Positions 1 through 10,858 of a DNA stretch of 64,000 nucleotides are shown piece after piece. Source of the DNA: Tilletiaria anomala UBC 951 (taxonomy: Eukaryota > Basidiomycota > Exobasidiomycetes > Georgefischeriales > Tilletiariaceae); NCBI RefSeq assembly GCF_000711695.1, contig NW_013546985.1, positions 1-64,000 of the forward strand. Reading direction: 5' to 3'. Under the pieces are notes generated by a model, which searched no databases, had not been told where the DNA came from, and saw only the letters and a program-made list of their open reading frames with translations. The position numbers were made by a program, and so were the translations under genes. Every line of letters starts with the position of its first letter. The first letter of the stretch is position 1.

Positions 1-3000
1 TCCCCGATGAAAGCGGAACGGTGGACATCATGACAGACCGGGAGCTGAACCCGCGCTTAACTTGCTCTGCTTTGCAAGATACTTCCCGCTGCGATGCCGA
101 CCGACTGCAAAGCTCAGAGGTGGGGCCTCAATTGGGGGCGATGAGCACGCTGATTCGCAGACCCGGTGACTCTATGTATTCCTGTATATCTGTACAGAGC
201 TTCGTGTTGTGGACTTGTGGACGTGGACAAGTGGCAAATCACGTATGTTTGGATCACTGTTCCGAGGAGAGTTTCGTAGTACACTTCCCGCAGGAGAGTT
301 TCGGAAGCAGGGTCAAGTCGCGTCGCGTGACCCCGGGTGGCCGGCGGTGAGGGGAATGCAAAGCCTCTTAAGTGAGACCCTATACCAGGAATCAGGATCC
401 CAAGTTCACTGTCATTGCTTTTTGAGTCTGGTTCTGCGAACTGTCCCCACTGCTTCTCAGGACATCTCCAGTCTAAAGAAGAGAAGAGTGTTGACATCTG
501 CATCCGTGGCAAAGCCGGATTCGCCTAATCAATTGGTGACTGCGCAAATTGCGGAATCACTATGGGGAGAATGACAGGATACGGTACGACCGCACCGATG
601 ACGCGACTGTTCTTCTCCGCTCGTGAATCTTGTACTACGTCTGTGCTAGAGATGCAGCTGAGGCGGTGAATCATTTAGCTCAGTTTGCACTGATCGCAGG
701 AACCAGAAACACGAAAAGCATTTGGTTGGCCTGCTCATTCCCCTGCGAAGCTTTCGCAGGGAAGCCTACACACAGGGCAATCCACAGCTGCTCAATTCCA
801 AAATGCTGTCGCCGTCAACATCCAAAACGGGGCTTCTTGCACGGGGAACGAAACGAAGGCAACAGAATACAGAATAAATGCATCATGGACTCAGTAGTTC
901 ATCAGCCACCGGCCCCCAGATTTTGTTCTTGAAGGCAAGACGTTTAATCGCGGCACTCGTGAGGACTCGATGCATATATGTGAACGTAGCTAAATACATG
1001 TCCTTGCATAACGGCTTCTGAGTGCCCTAAATAGGGTAGACATATTCAATTACCGTCTCCATCGGTGCAAGCAGAGGAGCAAGAGCGAATATCTTCCTGA
1101 AACAGCTAGTACTGTGCATCAGGGTTTTACCCAGCATGCGAGACCTGGGTAACCCATTCGGAACATGAGCACAGGAAAAGAAATGATGCGTTTGTCAATG
1201 TGTATCCACGTCTCAAGGCGTCCATAATTGCCATAGGTCCCTTGCCAATAGGATTCAAAGATACCCTACACGTGGTTCACACGACGACAACCGAAAATGG
1301 GAATGTTATTGAAATCGCTTGTAACCCTCTTTTCTGAAATGCAATCTACTTCAAGCAGTTGTCATCGGAACACAACATACCATGTAAATGGCGAATACGA
1401 TGTGCGAAAGGCAGGTAGGAAAATACATGTACATGCTCTCTCTTTGTGTCCACCTGCCCCTGCACAGGTGCTCACTTTGATAACTGCAGTTCACTGTCCA
1501 AGGGCCTCTCCTGTCTGAAGATGCGGAGATCGCATCGGAGAGCTGACTTGAGTGGCTACGTCTTGGCTGCTCGCCCAGTGCTGGACCCCTGAGGCCGTAA
1601 GGATCAGATCTGCTTGCGAGGTATGGCATCCGGCAGCTTGCATTGCTACTATTTGGCCGCCCATCAAAACGCGATCAATCCTGCCGGATTCTGTTGCGGC
1701 CGCAAGACATGCACCTCATGCGAGATCGCCTTTAGAAAGTGAGCACACGCAATGGCCTGCTCCTTCACACTCAGCAACGCTGCATGAAAGATGACCTGTT
1801 TCATTGATGCAATGACAGATCTATCCGCATGTTGCTTCGTATTCGGCGGGATAAAGACGGTGCAGTTTTGACCAGAGTGGGCGGGTTGCAGCATTGGTTA
1901 CCAACGTTTGAAGTCGTTATCAGCTGCATCATCGCCTGCGAGCCCCTGAAGGTCATCAAGAAAGAATGGCTTGTACATTTTTATATTCTCGATTCGTTTG
2001 AGGCACTGGACGGGGAGGTTGAAACAAGAACACCCAAGAAGAGGGCGATTCCAACCAAAGGAACTGCTTTCATTGTACCTTTCAGGCCGTGTTCAAAGGC
2101 CAGCCGAAAGGAAGCGATGCAGATCATAGTGAATTTCGTATGACCTGTGGAGCCACTGAGCATCTGAGTTTCGACAAAATTCGGACACGTCGCAAGGGCC
2201 AAAAGACGAGAGAGCATGACAAATTAGGCATATGCTTGTACTCCGGAATTCCGCCATGACAGTACATACGCTTAGCCATGGAGATGTCCCAGGATAGTGT
2301 GGCACACTATCGTCCACAAGAGGCTTAATAAGCGACACATCCTGAAGAAGGCAATGGGCAATAGGCCGTATGCAGAGATGAAACGGACACAATGGTATAC
2401 AAAAGCATAATGCAACGTAGACACCCCGGCGGATCCCTAATTTCAACTAGTTGAAAGATCGGCATCAGCACAATCCATGGCGTCCGGCGAGAGTAGGCCG
2501 AGGATAACTATTGTTGAGCCTACGTCTGTGTTCTGTCTCTGCCTTCTGCACATATCTCATTTCACCTCGGCAATTGTCGCTTAATCTAAATCGAAGCCAC
2601 ATTGACAGTGCTGAAGACTGAGAAAGTGGATGGACTTCACGAGTACTCGCGCTTTCTTCGCTGTCGTTTTATTATTACTTCTGCCGGCCTCTGTCAACAC
2701 ATTGGTCATGTTTGAAACTTTGTGCGCTTTCTCGTTTGTGGCTGGCGTATAGCTGATGTAGGAAATGCATGTGCAGGGCCTCTGACTGAACGCTCGTCAA
2801 ATGACGGGACTCCGCCATGCAATCACAATAAACGAACGCCCAGCGCTTTGCAAGACATGCAATCATTCGCAAGGGAACCCTCACACTTGCCTCTGAAGCA
2901 TGGCCGATCCTGTGGCTAACTTGACGCAGCCTTCCCTGTATCATCAGCAATTGACTGCATCAGGAGAAAGCTCAAACCATCGTAACACCCGATCTTCAGG

Positions 3001-3597
3001 TTCAGTGCACCCAGACATGAGACACTAACTACGCCGCCGCTGTGACGCCGCCGCTGTGGCGAAAAAAGATAGCAAAGTTGACTAACTCGTTCATGAAAAA
3101 CCCGCAGCTCCTTTTCCCGTCGTCTGTCTGATGATGAGCATGCCTGCCGCAGGTTGATGCTCATGCGGGGCACGTCGAATAATGGTTGTAGATGGGAAAG
3201 CGTATTCAGACTGACAGCATCATGCCATCTCCCCAATCTGATCTCTGGTTCAAAGGTCATCGGCACGTACCATAGCCTACGCTCTTGTCGTAATCGCAGC
3301 AAGATGCCAAGGCTGGTGTTTCATAGCATCGTGCTGTAATGAGCTCAGGCGAGAGGTGGTATTGCCCAGGGGTATGAAACCAAAAACACAAAGCAGCACG
3401 ACATATGTTGGCAATATGCACCTTACAACAACTCGGATTTCACAACCTAAGTCGTCATCATTCTAGCCTTTCGTTGTGTTCCTTCAGCCTTGCATTTTCC
3501 GCTTCCGCACGTTACTCAACGTTAGGTATGGTCGCATCGCTGCGGTGGAGCATCATTTAAATCGCCTGCGACAAAGTTGGTGTCTGCATACTAAGAC
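1..3597. other. gene-poor region, nothing recognised
   Basis: No reading frame here looks like a known protein. The longest open frames (about 100-130 codons) lie on both strands without a consistent frame or plausible splice structure. Base composition looks more AT-rich than in the genes to the right. A minus-strand frame around 1664-1894 and frames around 1829-2217 have somewhat protein-like residues but match no family I know. This may be plain intergenic DNA or a heavily decayed element. Confidence 0.5.
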
Positions 3598-4875
3598 TCA
3601 GGTATAGGAAGGAGGCAGGGCCAAGGCTTCATCCGCGCTCTGCGGCGGCCCTATAGAAGGAACAAAAGGCGCTGCCCTTGCGGTCGACGAGGATGCTGCA
3701 ATCGCAGCTTCAGCGTCTAAAGCAGCTGGCATTGGTGGCAAGCGGCGTTTGCCTTCACTATTCAGCACGCCGCCTATCGGAACATCCGTAGCAACTGACC
3801 CCCTCGCCACAGAAGTGTTTGCAGTTAACAGCTTTTGGTCCTCGTCAAAGTCTCTGAGGTCGTCAGTGGTCTTGCCGCTCGGAATATCGGTAGTGCCCAT
3901 CACCTCGATTTTTCCCTCAGCGGAATAGAGTGTTGCAAGCAAGGGCCTTGCGCCTGTGGGAGGAGGGAACGTCCTACCGTCGCCTGACAGAATTTGGGTC
4001 GCTGAAACGTCAGCATTGTAGAAGCGGCGGTTCTCGTCGTCTCTCTGTCAGGGCAGTGTAACGTTGAGGTTTAGGCAAAGTATAGGCGCAAAGCTGGGAG
4101 TGCTCAAGCTCACCTTGAGAATGATCGTGCCTTCTATGGCAACGCCGGCATACATGCCTTTGCTTTTGACTGTGATCAGATATGTCCCACTTCAAAACAG
4201 CGATTCTTTTCCAAGCCGCACTATCTCCTTACCATATGAAAATACTGGTTTGGATTTGTCCGTCACGCCGACATCAAGCTGCGCAGCACTTCCAATAGGC
4301 CCAGCGGTGATTGCAAAGTCAGCGCCGACGCTTACTCTAGGATGTGCAAACGCTTTAACGGCATCCTCAGTCCTAAGCACCAGAACGACATCGTACACGT
4401 CCAGTCCGATGGTATATCCGACGCCAGCCGTATGGATCAGCAAGCCGCTAGGGCCGCTCCATGAGCCATTCGGCAGACGGGAGACGACAACGCCTGAGCC
4501 GCCAGCTCCGGAGAATCCAAAGCCCGTGCGGAAGACTGTGAAGATTGCAACGCCCCTGGCTTGATGAAGCACGGCGGCGGGGACTTGGCGAGTTGCCCGC
4601 TCATTTTTCTGCTTACGTTTGTTCGTTGCACTGGCGTCGTCACTGCTGCTCTTTTTTCCGCCTTCTGGAAGTATCATGCTCGCACTGTCGAGTGCAAAGC
4701 TGCGCAAAATGTTTCCGGCCTTTTCGCACTCCTTATCCAAACCGACTGGCCAAAATTCTGAACCACCGACACGACGAGACTGCTTGTTGGCCCAATTGCC
4801 GACGGGTGCCAACCCACGCCAGGAGGCCGTTTCAGCTTTCTTTGCGCCCTTCTTGAGCTTTTCAATCACTTTCAT
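3598..4875 (-). CDS. Ysc84/SH3YL1-type (SYLF domain) protein
   Basis: A 381-residue SYLF-domain protein of the kind that binds phosphoinositides and actin at endocytic sites. Three exons: 4875-4233, 4169-4114 and 4044-3598, with introns of 63 and 69 nt. Without the first intron the frame meets a TGA; splicing restores the family sequence ..VFSYVKSKGMYAGVAIEG. The N-terminus has the usual fungal lead-in (GNWANKQSRR, then FWPVGLDKECEKAGNILRSF). The core carries GVAIFTVFRTGFGFSGAGGSG and the later ARPLLATLYSAEG. The C-terminus is Pro/Ala-rich and ends in LPPSYT; no SH3 domain follows, unlike yeast Ysc84. The start is the ATG at 4875. An upstream ATG at 4974 in the same frame would add 33 poorly conserved-looking residues. 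A TATAAATAA lies on this strand at 4992-4984, about 115 bp upstream. Confidence 0.88.
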
Positions 4876-5530
4876 GGTGGGCGATCGACGTTGTTTCTGC
4901 CCTGAGCAATGGATCAGTACAGCCAGCCAAGCACTCTGCAGCGAAGTGAGGGGAATATCGGGATTGACTAGCACTCAAGAGCGTTATTTATACGGTCGCT
5001 CAAAGCCGCACTCCTTTTCAATCAGCGAGTCCATGCTGGATCGCCATGCGTAATGAGGCCGAAAGAAACTGCACTCAGGTTGATGAATTAGGAGGACCGG
5101 GGAACAATCAGCAATTTAGTGCGTCATCGATGTCAAGCCAATTCTGTTCCCTGGGTCGAACAAGATAATAAGGCAGTGTGGCAAATTTGGCATTGTCAGC
5201 ACTTCGATTTCCCGAAAGTAAGAAAATTTTCTTTGCTGAAGTCTGCACAGCATTGATACTACCATTCAAGATCTAGCATGAGCCGAGAGCGTGCTCATCA
5301 AGGTACCCAAGACGGACCACCAAATGAAACATGCCCCCATCTCCTGAGTGTGCAGTACACTACTTTCTCATACCCCTATACGTCGGGACACCACCCTGTA
5401 TATCGAACAAGCTGCATGATGGTGCTGAGTTTCCGCCTAAATATGGAATTTGAGAGGCTGTGTGCGCTTGGTGAAGTCAATCGTTTGGAGCTGCTTCGAA
5501 AAAGCATTTTAATAGTATGCATTGAACCAA
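4876..5530. other. intergenic, promoter of the SYLF-domain gene
   Basis: Holds the minus-strand promoter of the SYLF-domain gene, including a TATAAATAA at 4992-4984, and the 3' region of HEM13. No further gene is seen. Confidence 0.5.
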
Positions 5531-6990
5531 TCACACCCAGTCCTTGGGATGCCTAAGGATTTCCATGGTCACCTTTTCATGCTTCCCTTCGTCTTTTGCT
5601 CCTCGTGGCATGTCGGTCTCTGCCCCGCTCCATCGCTCCATGTACTCCCACCGTGCTTTGAGCGGAAGGCTCATCAGAATACTCTCTAGTCTGGCACCAG
5701 GGGTCTGCAGGCCAAACTTGGTCCCTCGGTCATAGACGAGATTGAATTCGACATACCGCCCTCTTCTGATCGCCTGCCAGGCAGCGTGTGCTTCGTCAAA
5801 GGGAGTGGTCTTGCGCCTTTGCAAGACTGGAAGGTAGGCGGGAATGAACGCGTCACCTAGACTGCGGATGGTGGCAAAGAGCGACTCTTGATCATGCGCA
5901 TTGGATGATGACAACGGGCGAGTCGCCTTATCACCATCGGACAAAGGAATATAGCTGTCACGCTGAGCCGCGTACGTAGGCAAAGTGAGGTCGTCGAAGA
6001 AGATGCCACCAATCCCGCGTGCTTCATTGCGATGTTTGATCCAAAAGTACTTGTCGCACCACTTCTTCCAAGCCGGGTAGAAAGCAGTATCGTGACGGTC
6101 GGCTGCAGCTTTCAGCGTATGATGAAAGTGCTTGGCGTCATCATCGAATAGGTAGGTTGGCGTCAGATCTGTACCTCCGCCAAACCACCAGGCCACAGGT
6201 TCTGTCGCTCCACCTGTAGTCTTTTTTGCTTCCTCGTAGCGCGGATTTGGCGAGCCATCCTTAAGTGTCGGTGGATGTGTCAGCTCAAAGTAGCGGTAGT
6301 TAAAGTGGACGGTCGGGGCGAATGGATTGTGCGGGTGCACGACCAGCGACAGACCAGCAGCGTAGAAAGGTAGCCCAGACACCTCAGCATCAGGTCCGTC
6401 CAACATATACCCTGTTTTCTGAACCAGATTACCATGGTCAGCTGACATTTGCGCAATAGCTGCCGGAGGTAGAATGCCGTGTACGACGCTAATGTTCACG
6501 CCAGCCTTGTCGAATGTTTTGCCATTTTGCAACACACATGAGATACCTTCCCCTCCTTGCTTACGAAGCCATGCGTCGACCAAGAATGTCTCCGCCTGCT
6601 CTTCAGCCGCGAGTGCTGTGACTATTCGGTGCTGGAGGAGCTTGACGTATGTTTCCATCCGCTGTCTCATTGGTTTTTGCGTGTCCTCGATGACTTTCGG
6701 GTCCAGGTGAGAGATGTCGGGGATGGAAGGCTACATTCACAAAAAGTAGTGATTGAGTGTAGGTGAATGGATTGGGTAATAGGTCCAACTTCGTTCACCT
6801 TTGAAGATTTCCACGCATCCATTGCAGACTGCTCGCATTGCAACGCACTATTACTATTCGATTGCAGAGTCGCAAGAGCGGCGGCTAGGGCTAGCCCCCC
6901 CGCTGCCAAAGCCCCGAACCGCTGCCCTAGGGAGATTAAACGCTTTCTCGCCGCAGGGTTAGAGCTTGTGAAGCGCCCTGTCGAGCCCAA
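5531..6990 (-). CDS. HEM13: coproporphyrinogen III oxidase, oxygen-dependent
   Basis: Converts coproporphyrinogen III to protoporphyrinogen IX in haem synthesis. Two exons, 6990-6799 and 6730-5531, joined over a 68-nt intron, give 463 residues. The family core is plain: GISCVLQNGKTFDKAGVN, then MSADHG, HFNYRYFEL, WWFGGGTDLTPTYLFDDDAKHFH, the ARGIGGIFFDDL stretch and RRGRYVEFNLVYDRGTKFGL near the C-terminus. The first exon codes a basic, hydroxyl-rich lead followed by a hydrophobic Ala/Gly/Leu run (about residues 25-43). It looks like a mitochondrial intermembrane-space presequence with a membrane stop, as in animal CPOX; S. cerevisiae Hem13 is cytosolic and lacks it. The enzyme is complete. 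Its promoter lies in 6991-7592. Confidence 0.96.
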
Positions 6991-7592
6991 GAGCCGTCGA
7001 GGTGAGACGAATGCAGGTCAGTCACAGAACAATCGCAGAAATCCTGCGCATTGCTGAGAACTTACGGTGAAAAGGGGCTGGAAAAGACAGGTTGCGTACG
7101 CTATTCATCTTGGCGCAGCTGCTCACGCATGGCGCTTGAGGCAGGCCCGCCGCTCTTGGGAACCTGGAACAGATCATGATGCGCCCTTCAAGTTTCGAAA
7201 GCGAGTGTCACACGAATAGTTGGGCACTCCGGAGAACAGCAGCCAATGGTTTCCTGTGCGTCAAGAGATTGAGGCACAATGTCCAAACAGCCAAGCAGAT
7301 GAGTGAAGTGGCGAGACTTGAAGGCGAGACGTTCGCGAAAGATTGATGGAGGTTCAAGCGACGGCGAAGCGATCAAGAAAGGTACCCCTGCCCGGTTGGC
7401 GGTTGATACTCAAGTTTTGAAATTGTTACATAGTGGTTTCGGTCGCTCGCTCAAATCTCGCTTTCGGGGCCATAGGGCCTTGCAAGTGTGTAAGGTACTA
7501 TCGAAGGGGCCCACTTTTTTTAGATTGATCCCGTTGTGAACGTTGCACTTTCATATTCAGATGTTCTCGATGTTCGAGCTCCTGACCATTCA
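6991..7592. other. intergenic, HEM13 promoter region
   Basis: Upstream region of HEM13. Open frames are short and overlap on both strands. No gene or clear TATA box was recognised. Confidence 0.45.
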
Positions 7593-7938
7593 TGCGACTA
7601 CAGCGCTTCAGCCTTGCTGCTAAAGTTCCTCTCCTGACGCAGAGCGCCTCCCGCGTTCGGCTGTCTAATGATCTTAAAGTGGACGCTTGGTTCAGCTCCC
7701 AGCCACGACGGGCGGAAATCGTGTTGCTCTCCAGTTGCCAATGACTTCTTCGAGCAGCGAGCCAGTGTTGACATCGGAGGAGCTGCGCAAGGCTCTGCAT
7801 GCCCGAGAAACCGAAGCCGTACAAGCTCACGAGAAACTTCGAGCCGAGCTGGCCAAATTCAAGCAAGATGAGAATCTTCTGAAGATAGCGCAAACGCTAG
7901 TCAAGGACGAAATTGACAAGCTCCGTGGCGCCTCCTGA
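7593..7938 (+). CDS. possible small coiled-coil protein (uncertain)
   Basis: I do not recognise this. An ATG at 7741 opens a 65-residue frame, highly charged and predicted coiled-coil, containing EELRKALHARETEAVQAHEK and ending DEIDKLRGAS. Just upstream, in another frame, an ATG at 7593 starts MRLQRFSLAAKVPLL.., which resembles a mitochondrial presequence and closes at a TGA after about 50 codons. An intron of length 3n+1 between the two would make one small mitochondrial protein, but no convincing donor/acceptor pair is visible. The CTAAT..AAAG at about 7661-7676 could instead be the end of an intron that began earlier. Either a small gene or chance ORFs. Confidence 0.3.
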
Positions 7939-8413
7939 CGTTCAATTAACCGCAGCATACCTTTCCAGGCTCACATAGCATCTCCATGTGCATGATACGA
8001 GGCGGTGAAGGACATATCATCTGTCCACTTGGACTCACTATACGGCTCCTCTAGATCAGCGTAGCAATCCAAACGCATGCCGCCAGCCGCACAATGGACG
8101 AAGGCAACCATATCCCCACCAACCTTTCTGGCCCTGCCGAACCCTCTGCACATCCAAATGCGCGCGGCGAGTCTCACGTATCGTCAGCACGGTCATGCGA
8201 TTCCCAATGGCTCTTCGGTCCGGCGATCGCGAGGCGTCTCATAGCGAGTTCTTCGGTGGGCAGCCTTCCTCCAATACTAATAACGCTCGGCAAACATCCC
8301 TCCGCCACAGAAGATAAGCTTAGCAATAGTCATTCCGGACGAGGCGGACATTCTCGCAACAGTACATGCATAAATAGCGTGATGAACGCGAGGCTGCAAT
8401 AATACACTAGCAA
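7939..8413. other. intergenic, nothing recognised
   Basis: Lies between the uncertain small ORF and the 3' end of the minus-strand mitochondrial-type gene. A 102-codon plus-strand frame (8094-8402) is Ser-rich and unlike any known family; I do not call it. Confidence 0.4.
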
Positions 8414-10417
8414 CTATCCACCCTTGTTTTTCAGCTTTCTCAGCCAAATAGGCATCTTAGAGTCACGATTTGCAAGCGACTTGACTAGATGTTGCTTGAC
8501 GGACATCACCGCTCCGGTCTCTATAAAGGATAAGGAATGGTCAGCATTTGCTCCTTTTGTATTCGATGAGCTAGTGCACGGCACCTACTCTTGCCAACTG
8601 GCGTCTCCTCCCGTATCCAGAATTTTTCTGAGCCTGCGCCGCTGCTCTGCTCCATCCCAATCATGATTCGCCGCTGATCCAGGTGACGCAAAACAGCCCT
8701 ACTGTAGACGCGATTTGGCCAAGAATTGTGTGAGTAGCGTTGCACATGCGGCGAGCACCAGTCGATGTGGCTACCGTTCGGTGCCATGGTGGGGACGCTC
8801 TCCGCACTGTCAGACTGGGTCTTGATCATAGTTGCGACGCGATTTTGCCAGCCCTCCCGCTCAAGACGTTTGACAGAATTCCAATTAGCAGACTCAAGCA
8901 GCTTGCTGGCCTTGAGCAGGGCATTGAAGCCCGTCAAGCCGAGCGAGCCTGTCATATCGATGATCTTCTTCAGCATTATGTGCTTTAATTGGTTCTCTGT
9001 GCAGCCTGGATCATCGCCATTGTTTCCCTTGAGCCCCTCTTTCACCTCTCCATCAATAGCAGCCTGCTCGTTCTCATTTTTGAGAACATCAAAAGGTGGC
9101 TCGGGGAAGAAATCCACACCCTTCAGCTGGGCTGGGCCGGCTTTTACGGTCGAAACGAGCCACTTGCGCGTCTTGTCAGAGCGACAAATTTGTAACCCGG
9201 TAATGTCGTGTGCATTCATAGCAATCAAGAAGCTCTGCTTCTCGCCGTCCTGGTCTTTGTAGCTCCACTCTGCCATGTGTATTGGGAGCTGAATGGGGTA
9301 TGCCGCCATCATTTCAACCTCCAGCGAAGCAGCGTCGAAGCGAATCTTCTCGCCATCAGCATCCTGCTCGATTTCGCCAAGATCCTTCGGAAAAGTTGCA
9401 ACCATGGCGTATTTCTTTCCTTGGGTGAGCGGCAATGGCACTTTCATAACTGGTTGATTGAGGGTTGGCGTGGCCACGGAAATCGTGAGTGCTTGGAGAC
9501 TTGCGTTCTTGAGCAAACTCGGTAAATGCAAAGGAGACACTGCAAAAGGCAGTTCGAGTGCTGCCCCAGAGGCAAGCGCAATACCTTTGGGCTTCAGATG
9601 TATATCCGGGTCGAAAAGCTCGTAGTGAGAATGGTTCCGAGCAGTCTCCTCTGATTCCCCTGCACGAGCGGCAGTGGCGAACAAAAAGTCTTCGTTGATC
9701 GCTGTCAATGGCATCAAGTCGATATCTTTCCATGCATGTGCTGGCATACGCGAATGTTCGAACACAACTGTCGTGCAGATATTCCTATCAGCAAGGTACA
9801 CACTACACTTGAAAGCACATGTTTGACTCACACGTTGTCTCCGCTGTCCCCTTGCTTCCTTTTGCTTTCACTTTGACAATCGCATCGATAATCCATATTG
9901 GTGCAAAAAACGAAGTAATCTTCTCCAACTTGACAATCTCCTCTTCGAACTTCCTTTGGAATATGCGGAATGGAAGGATTCTGAGTAGTGTATACAACAC
10001 TCGTGGGAAGAACGCGACCGACGGTGCTTCCTCATCGAAGAAGCCTTGCACAGCTGCAGCTCGAAGAAGCGATATTGCGACACTACTAGGCACCAAGAAC
10101 GGGAGTGTTTCCACCCGCTCTCGTTTTGCTTTCAATTCCCTTTCCATAAGGCGGCCCACAGCACTACCGGAATTTGTAATGACCGCTCGGCGCCGACCTG
10201 AGGTGCTGAAGCTACGCACTTGGGACCAATCTTGAACGCATGTCTGAAGTATTCCATAATTCGGCTCAAGGGGGAAAATCGATTTGTTGCTGTTCTTTTT
10301 ATTCGCCTGATCGGTTACACGGAAGATGTGTGGTCGTGTGAGCGCTTGCAAATGTAATTGGCGCAAGGAGCCCAGGAAGAAGCTCGACGCCGACCTTTCT
10401 TGAGCGCCTCTGAGCAT
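8414..10417 (-). CDS. unrecognised protein, probably mitochondrial
   Basis: I do not recognise the family. Three exons (10417-9834, 9784-8589, 8520-8414; introns of 49 and 68 nt) give about 628 residues. The last intron is supported because it replaces a weak tail with TGAVMSVKQHLVKSLANRD.., which stays open to a TAG at 8414. The N-terminal 80 residues are basic and Ser/Thr-rich and contain RSFSTSGRRR, a pattern common at fungal mitochondrial presequence ends. Hydrophobic stretches follow (SSVAISLLRAAAVQGFF; SFFAPIWIIDAIV), suggesting an inner-membrane or peripheral protein. The middle is soluble-looking with a conserved feel (PLTAINEDFLFATAARAG; GKKYAMVATFPKDLGEIEQD). The start at 10417 is the first ATG in a frame that stays open further upstream, so an extra 5' exon is possible. 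Confidence 0.7.
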
Positions 10418-10858
10418 TTCTTCAAGCTCTGGCGATCTCGTAGCAACGATTGAGCCGCAGGGGTTCAGCCCGCTTTCCGTCCGCAAAATAGATGCCAAGT
10501 CCCGTAAGGATAAAAGACCAAGATGGAAATCAAAGCTTGCGTATGACGTTGGTTGAAGACATGTTGCCGAAATGTATGTGCAGAACGGTCTTAGGTCAAG
10601 TACGCAATCTGGGTATTGGCGGAAAGCGGCTGAGATCTTGATGAGCCAGATGAGATGCGCATGCGAATCACAATGGAAACGGAGTATATAATCACTGCAA
10701 CTTTCACTTAGTCAGCAATGCACCAACTAAAGCTTCATCCGCGCATAACAGTCGCTCATCTAGCATCACAATCGCGTGCGGCTATTTACAGCCTTATAGC
10801 ACCACGCTGCGCAACCTAAAGTTCCCTTCGAAAGAGAAAAAAACGCGAAAGGTCTAAC
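10418..10858. promoter_or_regulatory. divergent promoter region, mitochondrial-type gene and TAF6
   Basis: Intergenic stretch between two divergent genes. A plus-strand TATA-like GTATATAAT at about 10684-10692 lies roughly 170 bp upstream of the TAF6 ATG. Nothing else was recognised. Confidence 0.4.

Noticed and set aside
7971-8177. 68-codon minus-strand ORF with repeated GCGGCTGGCGGCA-like words
   Set aside because: Too short, no motif, and no junction linking it to the neighbouring gene.
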